From contig CAVWBB010000026.1 in assembly GCA_963753115.1 (NCBI GenBank), positions 1 through 64,000 on the forward strand: a stretch of DNA of 64,000 nucleotides, read 5' to 3'. Below the pieces are notes generated by a model, which worked only from the letters and a program-made list of their open reading frames with translations, was not told the DNA's origin and made no database searches. This DNA comes from Bog-473 sp963753115. Lineage in GTDB: Bacteria > Actinomycetota > Acidimicrobiia > Acidimicrobiales > RAAP-2. Shown in pieces: positions 8,014 through 16,744 of this stretch; the first letter of the stretch is position 1; every line of letters begins with the position of its first letter. A program made the position numbers and the translations under genes.

Positions 8014-8643
8014 TCAGGCCGGGTCGGGCTGGCGACCGGTGAGGCCGAGGAGACGTTGGAGCAGGGGCGCGTCCTCTGGTACCGCCACGGCCGCCGGATA
8101 GACCCCGATGGCGCGCCACTCCTCGGCATGCGGGCTCACCTCGTCCCAGACCCCTTGCACGAGCTCGTCCTCGAGACCGGCCGCGACCCCGATCTCCCGC
8201 GCGATGTCGTGTGCCCGCAGGGCTCGGAATTGGTTGATCTGCCAGAAGTACTCCCGCACGGAGTAGTCGCCGAACGAGAGGTGCGCCACGGCGTCGAGAT
8301 CCGTCACGGCGGCCGCTGCCGCGCAGGCCTTTTCGACGATGGCCCCAAAGCTGGCCACGGGATCATCCCCGAGGAGGTCCCCGTCGAACTTCTCCGACCC
8401 CGCTGCTTCCATGGTGAGTCCCGCCAGCATGTCGGGCACCCAGGCATCGTCGTACGCGTGGTAGTTCACCAGGGTGCGGAGCGAGGGGGGCTCCGGCCGG
8501 CTCCGCGTGGCGAAGCTGCTCGGCAAGATCATGTCCCATTGCTCGTGCGTGATCTGCGCCACCACACGGGCCAGGGCCCGGTCCGCCAGTTGGAAGCATT
8601 CCGGTTCAGCCATCTCCGGTTCAGCCATCTCCGGTTCAGCCAT
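8014..8643 (-). CDS. TIGR03086-like DinB-fold putative metal-binding protein
   Basis: This 209-residue protein resembles the mycothiol-dependent maleylpyruvate isomerase / DinB-like group. Recognisable segments are TLVNYHAYDDAWVPDMLAG near the N-terminus and DYSVREYFWQINQFRALRAHDIA, whose His residues could bind metal. Members of this fold carry out thiol-transfer reactions, but the substrate is unknown. GAGGAG lies upstream of the first of three in-frame ATGs created by a 15-bp tandem repeat, so I use 8643. Starts at 8628 and 8613 remain possible. A second TIGR03086-like gene is at 42185. Confidence 0.65.
   Translation of the reverse strand: MAEPEMAEPEMAEPECFQLADRALARVVAQITHEQWDMILPSSFATRSRPEPPSLRTLVNYHAYDDAWVPDMLAGLTMEAAGSEKFDGDLLGDDPVASFGAIVEKACAAAAAVTDLDAVAHLSFGDYSVREYFWQINQFRALRAHDIAREIGVAAGLEDELVQGVWDEVSPHAEEWRAIGVYPAAVAVPEDAPLLQRLLGLTGRQPDPA
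8601..8643 (-). repeat. 15-bp tandem repeat carrying three successive start codons
   Basis: Three copies of a 15-bp unit (ccggttcagccatct on the plus strand; the last copy is incomplete) encode MAEPE three times at the protein N-terminus. Each copy holds an in-frame ATG at 8643, 8628 and 8613. Confidence 0.9.
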
Positions 8644-8763
8644 CAACGTCACTCCTCGCTCTGCCTGACGCCCGACATGGCGCGGCTCGTCATATTGTCC
8701 GCACGCTGTGACAGACGAACGCCGTCGGCCCGACCTTCGGCCCGACCTCGGCCCGGACGCGGA

Positions 8764-8788
8764 CGTGCCGGCCACCAGGGCCGGCACG
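8764..8788 (-). terminator. hairpin downstream of the peroxiredoxin gene
   Basis: CGTGCCGGCC (8764-8773) and GGCCGGCACG (8779-8788) form a perfect 10-bp stem with a 5-nt loop, 42 nt beyond the peroxiredoxin stop. There is no U-tract. Confidence 0.6.
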
Positions 8789-8829
8789 TGCCACCATCGC
8801 GCCCGAGGCTGTCGGGCGAGCGGGTCTCC

Positions 8830-9465
8830 TCAGCGGTTGGGCTGAGGGGTCACCCGCAGGTAGGGCTTCAGGGCCTTCCAGCCCTTCGGGAAGCGGCCCT
8901 TGGCGTCGTCGTCGCTGAGCGCCGGGACGATGATCACGTCGTCACCGTCGGTCCAGTTGACCGGCGTCGCCACCGAGTAGTCGGCCGTCAGCTGCAGCGA
9001 GTCGAGCACGCGGATGATCTCGTCCACGTTCCGCCCCGTCGACGCGGGGTAGGTCAGCGTCAGCTTGATCTTCTTGTCCGGGCCGATGATGAAGACCGAC
9101 CGCACCGTGAGGGTGTTGTCGGCGTTGGGGTGGATCATGTCGTAGAGGTCCGCCACCTTGCGGTCCTCGTCGCCGATCAGCGGGAAGGCCAGGGCCGAGC
9201 CCTGGGTCTCCTTGATGTCCCCCGCCCAGCCCTTGTGGGACTCGACCGAGTCGACCGAGAGCCCGATCAGCTTGGCGTTGCGCTTGTCGAATTCCGGCTT
9301 GGCCTTGGAGAACGCCCCCAGCTCGGTCGTGCAGACCGGCGTGAAGTCCTTGGGGTGGGAGAAGAGGACCCCCCAGCTGTCACCCAACCACTCGTGGAAA
9401 TTGATGGTGCCTTCCGTGGTGTCCGCCGTGAAGTCGGGGGCGGTATCCCCGAGTCGTACTGCCAT
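8830..9465 (-). CDS. 1-Cys type peroxiredoxin (Prx6 group)
   Basis: This 211-residue thiol peroxidase reduces hydrogen peroxide and organic peroxides. The peroxidatic cysteine is in FTPVCTTELGAF. The long C-terminal part with YDMIHPNADNTLTVRSVF and WTDGDDVIIVP is characteristic of the Prx6 group, which lacks a resolving Cys in the usual place. CAGGAGGAACACA before ATG 9465 is a strong ribosome binding site. It is divergent from an enoyl-CoA hydratase, with two copies of a palindromic motif in the shared promoter region. Confidence 0.93.
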   Translation of the reverse strand: MAVRLGDTAPDFTADTTEGTINFHEWLGDSWGVLFSHPKDFTPVCTTELGAFSKAKPEFDKRNAKLIGLSVDSVESHKGWAGDIKETQGSALAFPLIGDEDRKVADLYDMIHPNADNTLTVRSVFIIGPDKKIKLTLTYPASTGRNVDEIIRVLDSLQLTADYSVATPVNWTDGDDVIIVPALSDDDAKGRFPKGWKALKPYLRVTPQPNR

Positions 9466-9500
9466 TGTGTTCCTCCTGAAGGGGTGAAGGTCCGTAGATG

Positions 9501-9517
9501 CGGAAAGTGACTTTACC
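9501..9517. promoter_or_regulatory. operator-like palindrome, copy 1
   Basis: CGGAAAGTGACTTTACC contains the perfect dyad AAAGT-G-ACTTT. A near copy occurs at 9578. The site lies 36 nt upstream of the peroxiredoxin start, in the divergent promoter region. Confidence 0.4.
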
Positions 9518-9577
9518 GGCTGCTCCGGCAATTGTCGACATGATTGGTCATATTTGTCCCGGCCGCCGGCGAGCTGA

Positions 9578-9595
9578 CGGAAAGTGGCTTTCACC
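9578..9595. promoter_or_regulatory. operator-like palindrome, copy 2
   Basis: CGGAAAGTGGCTTTCACC repeats the first copy with one change in the shared 14-base core (CGGAAAGTGRCTTT), 77 bp away on the side of the enoyl-CoA hydratase gene. Confidence 0.4.
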
Positions 9596-9654
9596 TGGGA
9601 ACCAGCGCGCCCTCAATGTGCGAACACCCCTGGGTGTCGTGGGAGAATGCCTGT

Positions 9655-10482
9655 ATGTGTCCCACGCCGTCAGCGGGCGACCCGTCACCGGAGCCCTATA
9701 CGCCGTACCGGGCCGACACGCTGCTGGTCGAGCACGACGGGCCCGTGACCGTGGTCACGATCAACCGCCCCGAACGGCGCAATGCCGTCGACAGCGTCTG
9801 TGCCGACCAGCTGCGGGAGGCCTTCCTGGCCTTTGACGCAGACGACGATCGCTCGGTGGCCGTGCTCGCCGGCGCCGCGGGGACCTTCTGCGCCGGCGCC
9901 GACCTGAAGGCGGTGGCCGAAGGGGACCGCCGGCCCATCCCGGACCACGGGCCCGGGCCCATGGGTCCGACCCGCCTGACACTGGGCAAGCCCGTCATCG
10001 CCGCCGTCGAGGGTTATGCCGTGGCGGGTGGGATAGAGCTCGCGCTGTGGTGCGACCTGCGGGTCGCAGCCGAGGATGCGATCTTCGGCGTCTTCTGCCG
10101 ACGCTTCGGGGTGCCGCTCTGCGACCTGGGCACGGTGCGGCTCCCGCGCATCGTCGGGCACGGGCGGGCCATGGACCTCATCCTGACCGGACGGGCCGTG
10201 CCGGCCCCCGAGGCTCTCGCCATGGGGCTCGTGAACCGTGTCGCCGCCCCGGGTGACGCGGTCACCACGGCCGTGGCGCTGGCCCAGCAGCTGGCCGCGC
10301 TGCCTCAGGTCTGCCTGCGCTCGGATCGCATGAGCGCGCTCGAGCAGTGGGGGCAGGCCGAAGAGGATGCGGCCGTCGGCGAGGCCCAGCGCGGGCGTGC
10401 GGTCGTGCAGAGCGGGGAGACGCTCGAGGGAGCACTGCGATTTGCGGGAGGTGCCGGCCGTCGTGGCACTGCGCTCGACTGA
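9655..10482 (+). CDS. enoyl-CoA hydratase / isomerase family protein
   Basis: This 275-residue crotonase-fold enzyme acts on acyl-CoA thioesters. The oxyanion-hole segments are FCAGADLKAV and AVAGGIELALWCDLRVA, and GLVNRV follows in the usual place. Crotonase-type enzymes share this fold with different reactions, so hydratase is the default call only. Start ATG 9655 has GGGAG upstream and gives a normal length. The preceding open frame looks non-coding. It overlaps the next gene by about 20 nt, so the two are likely co-transcribed. Confidence 0.85.
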   Translation: MCPTPSAGDPSPEPYTPYRADTLLVEHDGPVTVVTINRPERRNAVDSVCADQLREAFLAFDADDDRSVAVLAGAAGTFCAGADLKAVAEGDRRPIPDHGPGPMGPTRLTLGKPVIAAVEGYAVAGGIELALWCDLRVAAEDAIFGVFCRRFGVPLCDLGTVRLPRIVGHGRAMDLILTGRAVPAPEALAMGLVNRVAAPGDAVTTAVALAQQLAALPQVCLRSDRMSALEQWGQAEEDAAVGEAQRGRAVVQSGETLEGALRFAGGAGRRGTALD

Positions 10483-11224
10483 CGACGCCACGAACGGGCA
10501 CCGTCCACCGGGCCGCCCGACCGTCGCCGCCTTCGACTTCGACGGCACGCTCACCGATGCGGGCAGCGCGTTCCCGTTCCTCATCAGCGTGCGTGGGCTC
10601 CTGCCCGTGCTGCGCGCCACCTTGCGCCTCTCCCCCGGCCTCCTGCGTGCCGCCATCGCCGGCGGTACGGCGGCCGATGAAGTCAAGGAGAAGATGTTCC
10701 ACCGCCTGCTCGGTGGCCTCGCCGTCGAAGAGCTCGACCGCCGTTCGGCCGTCTTCGCCCACCGGCACCTCCAGCGCCACCTCCGGGACGACACACGCCG
10801 CCGCTTGGAGTGGCACCGTCGTCAAGGTCACTACACCGTCATCGTGTCGGCCTCACCCGAGTGCTACGTCAGCCCGGCCGGCGAGGAGCTCGGCGTGGAC
10901 GGCGTCGTCGCGACCCGGCTCGCCGTGGGCGGAGGGGGCATCCTCACCGGAGGCTACGAGGGGAAGAACTGCCGGGGCGCCGAGAAGTACGCCCGACTCG
11001 TCGTCCACCTCCGCGCCCGCGGCCTGCTTTCGAACAACGGTGGCGAGCACCCCGTGTTGTGGGCCTATGGCAACAGCCGCGGCGATCTGCGGCTGCTCAA
11101 CGCGGCGGACCACGGTGTGGACGCCGGACGCCTGGGCCCGCTGGGCCGCCTGCGCCGGTTCCCCCGGCTCGCCGAGGTTGCCGCGTCAGCCGGGAGTGGC
11201 GGCGATCCCGACGGCGTGGCCTGA
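10463..11224 (+). CDS. HAD-superfamily phosphatase, subfamily IB (SerB-like)
   Basis: This 253-residue hydrolase has motif I DFDGTLTD with the nucleophile Asp, motif II in IVSASPE, and motif III in YGNSRGDLRLL with the metal-binding Asp. A helical cap lies between motifs I and II. Subfamily IB includes phosphoserine phosphatase and lipid phosphate phosphatases, and the substrate here is unknown. GGGAGG precedes GTG 10463 at a good distance. GTG 10451 is an alternative. The 3' end overlaps the converging gene by 39 nt. Confidence 0.8.
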   Translation: MALRSTDDATNGHRPPGRPTVAAFDFDGTLTDAGSAFPFLISVRGLLPVLRATLRLSPGLLRAAIAGGTAADEVKEKMFHRLLGGLAVEELDRRSAVFAHRHLQRHLRDDTRRRLEWHRRQGHYTVIVSASPECYVSPAGEELGVDGVVATRLAVGGGGILTGGYEGKNCRGAEKYARLVVHLRARGLLSNNGGEHPVLWAYGNSRGDLRLLNAADHGVDAGRLGPLGRLRRFPRLAEVAASAGSGGDPDGVA

Positions 11225-13360
11225 GTAGCCCTTCACCGCAGTGGAGACGTCCCCGAAGTAGGGCGCATCGCCATAGGCAAAGGCCTGGCCGCTGCCGTTG
11301 ACGGCGTCGAAGCCCTGTCCGCTGAAGTCCGGGATCAGCCCGGTCATCGGGCTCTTCATGGTGCCGAGTGCGGGCGAGGCCCCCGAGATCCCGACCTGGG
11401 GCGCATTGCCGAAGTCGTACACGGTGCCGTTGGCGCCGAGGACCCAGTACCCGCCCCCGTTGGGGGTCGGGGCCACGCCGACGAGCGCGGTGGACGGCGG
11501 TGCGCCACCCAGCGAGCCGAAGAAGCCCGCGTCGCCGAAGGCGAAGACGCCCCCGTCGGACGCGATGAGCCAATAGCCCAAGCCGTCGTGGGTCGGCACC
11601 ATGCCGATGACCGGCTTGTTGAGCCTCAGGCTGCCGGTGCTGCCGTAGAAGCCGGCGTCGCCGTACGCGAAGATGCCGCCGTCGGAGGCCACCAGCCAGT
11701 ACCCACCGCCATCGGGCGTCACCGCCATGCCGACCATGGGCTTGTTCAGCCGGATGCTCCCGGTGCTGCCGTGGAACTGTGCATCACCGAAGCTGAAGAC
11801 GCCACCATCGGTCGCCACTTCCCAATAGCCGGCGGCGTCGTGCGTCGAGGCCAGGCCGACGACCGGTGCATTCAGGTGCATGCCTCCCGTGCTGCCATAG
11901 AACTGTGCGTTGCCGAAGCTGAAGACGCCGCCGTCGGCCGCGTTGATCCAGTAGCCGCCGACACCGCCACTCGCCAGGTTGTTGCCAGCCAGGCTCGTCC
12001 CGCCCGGAAGGTTCTGCAGCGTCGCGGGGCCGTAGTAGTGCGCCACGATCTGTTGATACGTCCAGTTCCCGTCGCCGTTGTCCTGGCCGATGGCGTAGCC
12101 GAGGGCGCCCCACTGCCCCATGCCGATGCCGTGGCCCCAGCCCTGGCCACTGATGAATGCGGAGGAACCGTCCGTGGACGTCACGGTGAAGAGGTCCGAC
12201 TTGAGACCGAGGTCGACATAGAACGCGGTGCCCGGGATCTGGAGGCCAGAAGGCATTGCCGTGCCGACGAGTGTGATGGTGGCGACCCGTCCGAAGGTGT
12301 TCTCGTTGAACGGGCGGCCGGGATCGAACGTGGCGCCACCGAACCCGGTGAAGGTGCCGATCTGGGGCCATGCATTCTGAATGGCCGTGTAGGAGACCGA
12401 GGTCGACCATGCATGGTTCGGGTTGCAGGCCACGTTCACGATGCACACCGCGTCGCCATCGTCAGGCACCGCGGTGAACGGCGACTGCTCATTGGCACTC
12501 GAGGTGTAGCCACCGGTCGAGGCGGAGTACTCGGTGGTGGCGATCGTCCCGTTGGGCATGACCATCACCTGGCCTGCCGTGTCGTTGGCGGCGGCGATGC
12601 TGGTCGCCGTCTCGTACTGCACGCCGCGGTAGGTCTGGCACGTCAGGTCGCACGTGTCGGCATAGCCGCCGTACCCGCCCAGGTTGGCCAGGACATAGGA
12701 ACGGACGGCCACCGCCTGGGCCTCGAGCTCCTGGAAGCCCCAGTTCATCCCCTGAGGACCGGCGCTCCCGAGGCCGGCCCACGTCGACGGCGATTCACCG
12801 GGCACCGTGTCGGCCACGTACTGCTCGAGCGGCAGCGTGTTGACCGACCTGGCCTGCCCCAGCGAGTTGTACATGGCCGTCAACGTGCCGTGCACGGTGG
12901 GGCTGCCACCCGCCACGCACAGTGTCAACAGCCCGCCCACGGGTGAGGCCACCGGGTTCGTCTGGCTCGTCGTCACGGCACCCCACGGGCCGCTACAGCC
13001 CGGACCGGTGTCGACTTCCCACGTGCCCCCGGTCTGGTGGAACCGGACGGCCGCCGCTCCGGCGACACCAGGTGCGGACACTTGCCCACCCGATGCCGCC
13101 ACGATCACATCGAGCCCGTCGTTCTCGGTCATGTCGATCCGGACGTTGGTCGAGTCCCCCGGCAAGGCATGCGCCTGGGACGACTGGATCAGCGGCACGG
13201 ATGGCCGGTCCGGCGCACCGAGGTCGGCCGCCGCCGGAGATGCGAGGCCGACCAGGGCGGTGGGCACGACGATGCCAAGCGAAACGAAGATCAGGCCGAG
13301 CGCCCGGGACGGATGGCGACGCGGCGAACGGAGACGCGCGACAGCGGTTCTGAACAACAC
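11186..13360 (-). CDS. secreted SpoIID/LytB-domain protein with six C-terminal GYW repeats
   Basis: This 724-residue protein starts with a signal peptide (residues 1 to about 46, ending SPAAADLG). It continues with a SpoIID/LytB-type domain: LPLEQYVADTVPGE, EAQAVAVRSYVLA, YRGVQY and the hallmark GWGHGIGMGQWGALGYA. SpoIID proteins cleave the glycan strands of denuded peptidoglycan in endospore formers. In actinobacteria the domain occurs on wall-associated proteins of unknown role. Residues 469-724 are six 42-46 residue repeats of the type GYWLVASDGGIFAYGDAGFY. The GTG start at 13360 is the first that leaves a full signal peptide, and TAGCCT lies 9 nt upstream. It probably acts at the cell wall and is divergent from a glycosyltransferase. 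Confidence 0.82.
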   Translation of the reverse strand: MLFRTAVARLRSPRRHPSRALGLIFVSLGIVVPTALVGLASPAAADLGAPDRPSVPLIQSSQAHALPGDSTNVRIDMTENDGLDVIVAASGGQVSAPGVAGAAAVRFHQTGGTWEVDTGPGCSGPWGAVTTSQTNPVASPVGGLLTLCVAGGSPTVHGTLTAMYNSLGQARSVNTLPLEQYVADTVPGESPSTWAGLGSAGPQGMNWGFQELEAQAVAVRSYVLANLGGYGGYADTCDLTCQTYRGVQYETATSIAAANDTAGQVMVMPNGTIATTEYSASTGGYTSSANEQSPFTAVPDDGDAVCIVNVACNPNHAWSTSVSYTAIQNAWPQIGTFTGFGGATFDPGRPFNENTFGRVATITLVGTAMPSGLQIPGTAFYVDLGLKSDLFTVTSTDGSSAFISGQGWGHGIGMGQWGALGYAIGQDNGDGNWTYQQIVAHYYGPATLQNLPGGTSLAGNNLASGGVGGYWINAADGGVFSFGNAQFYGSTGGMHLNAPVVGLASTHDAAGYWEVATDGGVFSFGDAQFHGSTGSIRLNKPMVGMAVTPDGGGYWLVASDGGIFAYGDAGFYGSTGSLRLNKPVIGMVPTHDGLGYWLIASDGGVFAFGDAGFFGSLGGAPPSTALVGVAPTPNGGGYWVLGANGTVYDFGNAPQVGISGASPALGTMKSPMTGLIPDFSGQGFDAVNGSGQAFAYGDAPYFGDVSTAVKGYSGHAVGIAATPG
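11189..11956 (-). repeat. six 42-46 residue GYW repeats (coding)
   Basis: The consensus is GYWxxASDGGxFxFGDA, then xFYGSTGxxxLNxPxVGM, then AxTPxG. Copies 1-4 and 6 are 42 residues and copy 5 is 46. The same family forms the C-terminus of the gene ending at 20189. Confidence 0.9.
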
Positions 13361-13436
13361 GATCAGCCAAGGCTATCGGCGCGAGCTGGGGAATTTGGTG
13401 CATGGGGTTGCGCAATCGGCATGCGTGGTGCGCCGG

Positions 13437-13442
13437 TACACT
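13437..13442 (+). promoter_or_regulatory. -10 box TACACT of a leaderless start
   Basis: TACACT lies 7 nt before GTG 13450. It selects this start over the upstream ATG at 13402. Confidence 0.5.
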
Positions 13443-13449
13443 CACGGCC

Positions 13450-14544
13450 GTGCGGGTCGACCAGGTCATACCGTCCCTGGCCAGCCGTGACGCAATCGGG
13501 GTCCACACCTTGAACCTGCGCAACGGATTACGCGCCGCCGGCATCGACTCCGACATCTTCTACGGCAGTCACACCGCGGACGTGCAGGCGGAGGGCCGAC
13601 CGGTGATCGAGCTCGGCCGGGCCAGCCGCGATCGCTGGCTCCTCTACCAGGCGTCCATCGGGAGTCCCGTCTACGACATCCTGGCGGCGCGGTCCGAGCC
13701 CAAGCTGGTCAACTACCACAACATCACCCCGGCTGCCCTCCTGCGCGACTGGGAGCCGGCCGTCGCCTACGAGGTCGAGCTCGGACGCACGCAGCTCGCC
13801 CGCCTCGCGCCGCAGAGCCGCTTTGCCGTCGCCGATTCCGCCTTCAACGAGTCCGAGCTGCACGCGCTCGGCTACGAGGGGACGGCCGTCGTCCCGCTGC
13901 TGATCGACATGCGCTCGAAGAGTGACCAACCCGATCCCGAACTGGCGCGCGCCTTGGCGCGCCGCAAGGAACGCGACGGTGGGGCCGACCTGCTGTACGT
14001 GGGGAAGATCTCCCCCCACAAGGCGCCGCACGATCTCGTCAAGATGCTCGACGTCCTCCGGCGCACCGATGACCCCGCGGCCCGGTTGCATCTCGTCGGC
14101 TCACCGCTCGGTGAGACCTACGAGCCCGCGCTCCGAGGCTTCATCGACGAGCTCGGCCTGGCCGGGGCCGTCACCCTCCCGGGGTCCGTCAGCGGCGCAG
14201 AGCTCGAGGCGTATTTCCAAGCGGCGGACGTCTTCGTCATGGCGTCGGACCACGAGGGTTTCTGCGTCCCCCTGGCCGAGGCCATGGGCCACGGCGTCCC
14301 GATCGTCGCCTATGGGGTCACCGCCGTGCCCGAGACCGTCGGCGGCGCGGGCCTGGTGCTGCCGGACAAGTCGGCGGTGCCGTTCGCCGCGGCCGTCGGC
14401 CGCGTGCTGCAGGACGCGACGCTGCGGGCGGTCCTGGCCGGGGCCGGCCGCGCTCGGGCGGCCGAGTTCGATCTGGCCGCGTCCACGACCCGCTTCGTCG
14501 AGCTGGTGCAGCGCGCCGTCGGCGTCTCGCCCACCCGCAGCTGA
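13450..14544 (+). CDS. GT4-like glycosyltransferase
   Basis: This 364-residue GT-B fold enzyme probably transfers a sugar from a nucleotide donor to a growing surface glycan. The C-terminal half carries LLYVGKISPHKAPHDLVKM, LHLVGSP and the donor-binding DHEGFCVPLAEAMGHGVP, where the EGFCVPLAE stretch corresponds to the family E-x7-E. Its N-terminus RVDQVIPSLASRDAIGVHT aligns with three other glycosyltransferases in this window, so they are paralogs. The leaderless GTG start fits that alignment. It is transcribed away from the SpoIID gene. Confidence 0.85.
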   Translation: MRVDQVIPSLASRDAIGVHTLNLRNGLRAAGIDSDIFYGSHTADVQAEGRPVIELGRASRDRWLLYQASIGSPVYDILAARSEPKLVNYHNITPAALLRDWEPAVAYEVELGRTQLARLAPQSRFAVADSAFNESELHALGYEGTAVVPLLIDMRSKSDQPDPELARALARRKERDGGADLLYVGKISPHKAPHDLVKMLDVLRRTDDPAARLHLVGSPLGETYEPALRGFIDELGLAGAVTLPGSVSGAELEAYFQAADVFVMASDHEGFCVPLAEAMGHGVPIVAYGVTAVPETVGGAGLVLPDKSAVPFAAAVGRVLQDATLRAVLAGAGRARAAEFDLAASTTRFVELVQRAVGVSPTRS

Positions 14545-14600
14545 AGCACGGCTGACAACAGCGCAGCCGGGGCAGGGCGTCCCGATCCGGGTGCCGGCCC

Positions 14601-15656
14601 TCAGGCGACCAACGAGGTGACCAGGTCGACGGCACGCCCGGCGGCGCCCGGGAGGTCGAGGGCGGCGATCCGACGGCCGGCGGCCTCCGCGAGGTTGGCC
14701 CGCAACGCAGCGTCGCGCAGGACACGGGCGACCGCGCCCGCCACCGCGTAGGGATCACGGGCGTCGACGAGGACACCGGCGTCGGCCACCACCTCGGGCA
14801 ACGCGCCGGCGTCGTTGGCCACGACGGGAAGGCCGAGCATCATCGCCTCGAGCACCGGGACGCCGAAGCCCTCGTGGCCCGAGGTCACCACCAGGACGTC
14901 GGAGCCGGCCATGGCCTCGACCAGTGCATCGTCGCCCACCGAGCCCGCGAAGCGAACCGCATCCTCCAACCCGAGCTCGGCCACGAACCGACGGAGGGCG
15001 GCGGTATAGGACGGGACCACCGGGCGGCCCACCACGTCCAGCGTCGCGTGTGGGTCCTGCCGCGCCCGGGTGACAAGGAGTGCCATGACGGCGAACTCGA
15101 TCGCCTTGTTCGGGGCGAGGCGCCCGACACTGACCCACCGCGCCCCCGGGAGCGTCGCCCCCGCGGCGTGGACGCCGGGAGCGGCCGTCACGATGGCCGC
15201 CGGCGGGACCACCGCAGTGTGGGCGAAGCCGGCCTGGCGCAGCTCCGCCTCGTTGAAGGCCGACACGGCGATGCCGAGTGCGGCGCGCGGAGCCAGCTCG
15301 CGGAGCTGTGTCTGAGCCAGCAACTGATGACGGGCCATGCCGTTGTTCCACGGCGCGTAGAACTCGGGCGGGGTCACGTTGTGGTAGTTGACGACGAGGG
15401 TCTCGGGACGGGCACGGAGCCAGGGGGCGATGGCCGACGTGGTGGCGAACTGGTAGAGCAGCACGTCCCCGACCTCCGCCTCGTCCGCGTAGCGGCCGAA
15501 GGGCCGCGTCTCGGACGCCGTCTCGGGATCGCTCATCTCCACGTAGATCTGCGAGGGGATCCCGCGCTCGACCATCACGTCGCGCAGTCGCAGCGTGTGC
15601 CGTCCCACCGCGTCGGAACGGTGCAGCATCGGGACGAACTGGTGCACGCCGCTCAC
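14601..15656 (-). CDS. GT4-like glycosyltransferase
   Basis: This 351-residue paralog starts SGVHQFVPMLHRSDAVGRHT. VVNYHNVTPPEFYAPW is a shared segment in the acceptor-side domain. WVSVGRLAPNKAIEFAVM and GHEGFGVPVLEAMMLGLP form the donor-side domain. Its ATG overlaps the stop of the preceding gene as ATGA (15653-15656), so it is the last gene of a methyltransferase-GT-GT unit. Donor and acceptor are unknown. Confidence 0.86.
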   Translation of the reverse strand: MSGVHQFVPMLHRSDAVGRHTLRLRDVMVERGIPSQIYVEMSDPETASETRPFGRYADEAEVGDVLLYQFATTSAIAPWLRARPETLVVNYHNVTPPEFYAPWNNGMARHQLLAQTQLRELAPRAALGIAVSAFNEAELRQAGFAHTAVVPPAAIVTAAPGVHAAGATLPGARWVSVGRLAPNKAIEFAVMALLVTRARQDPHATLDVVGRPVVPSYTAALRRFVAELGLEDAVRFAGSVGDDALVEAMAGSDVLVVTSGHEGFGVPVLEAMMLGLPVVANDAGALPEVVADAGVLVDARDPYAVAGAVARVLRDAALRANLAEAAGRRIAALDLPGAAGRAVDLVTSLVA

Positions 15657-16744
15657 GCCGAGGAGGCCTCCGACCGGGCGAGTGGCAGGAGCAGGTCGAC
15701 GAACCGGTCCGCCGCCGAACCGAGATGCAGCTCGGCCAGGCGCCGCCGCCCGGCCTCGACCACTGCGTCGCGCCGGGATGTGTCGGCGAGGAGCGCCGCG
15801 ATGGCGGCGGCCAGCGCGTACGGGTCCTTGTCCGAGACGAGGACCCCGGACCCGCCGAGCACCTCGGGCACCGCACCCTGGTCGAACGCCACGACGGGCA
15901 GCCCGGCGGACATGGCCTCGACGACGGGCACGCAGAATCCCTCGTGCTCGGATGTCACGACCAGCACGTCTGCGCTGGCGTAGGCCGAGGCGACCGTGGC
16001 GTCACTCGCGTGGCCGGCGAACAGGACGGCGTCGGCCAGGCCGAGCTCGGCCACGTAGCGGTGCAGTGCGTTGACGTAGGAGTCCGTGGCCGGCTTGCCG
16101 ATGATGTGGAGCGTGGCGTCGGCGTCGCCCTGGGCGTGGGTGACGGCCAGGGCGGCGATGGTGCTCTCGAGCGCCTTGTTGGGCGAGACCCGGCCGACCG
16201 CCAACCAACGCGCCCCGCGACCTGTCGCAGGCGTGGCGCGCCGCCCGTCGTTCCCCGGGGCCGTGGTCTCTGCATCGAGCGCGGCCGACGGCGAGACCAC
16301 CGCCGTGACGGCGAAGCCGGAATCGGCCAGATGCGCCTCGTTGTAGGCCGAGTCCGCCACCGCCAGCGCGGCCCGGGGCGCGAGCAGGCGGAGGTCCCCC
16401 TGCGCCCGCAGCTGCCCCAGGGCCAGATGGTTGTCCCAGGGCGCCATCAATTCGGGGGGCGTGACGTTGTGGTAGTTGACGACGAGGGTCTCAGGCCGGC
16501 TCGCGAGCCACGGCGCCATCGCGGAGGCGGTGGCGAACTGGTACACGACGACGTCGCCCGGGCGCGCCATCTCGGGATAGGAGAGCACGGCGATCGCCTC
16601 GTCGGCGGTGTCATGGTCGATGGTGTCGACGAAGATCTCCGACTGCACGCCGCGCGCGCGTGTCGCGTCACGCAGTCGGAGGGTGTGCCGTCCCACGGCG
16701 TCGCCGCGATGGAGCACGGGGACGAAGTGGTGGATGCCGCTCAC
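15653..16744 (-). CDS. GT4-like glycosyltransferase
   Basis: This 363-residue paralog is close to its downstream neighbour, beginning SGIHHFVPVLHRGDAVGRHT. It has VVNYHNVTPPELMAPW in the N-terminal domain, WLAVGRVSPNKALESTIAAL at the linker, and SEHEGFCVPVVEAMSAGLP as donor-binding motif. It overlaps both neighbours by 4 nt (ATGA), giving a tightly coupled three-gene operon. The similarity suggests duplication followed by change of specificity. Confidence 0.87.
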   Translation of the reverse strand: MSGIHHFVPVLHRGDAVGRHTLRLRDATRARGVQSEIFVDTIDHDTADEAIAVLSYPEMARPGDVVVYQFATASAMAPWLASRPETLVVNYHNVTPPELMAPWDNHLALGQLRAQGDLRLLAPRAALAVADSAYNEAHLADSGFAVTAVVSPSAALDAETTAPGNDGRRATPATGRGARWLAVGRVSPNKALESTIAALAVTHAQGDADATLHIIGKPATDSYVNALHRYVAELGLADAVLFAGHASDATVASAYASADVLVVTSEHEGFCVPVVEAMSAGLPVVAFDQGAVPEVLGGSGVLVSDKDPYALAAAIAALLADTSRRDAVVEAGRRRLAELHLGSAADRFVDLLLPLARSEASSA

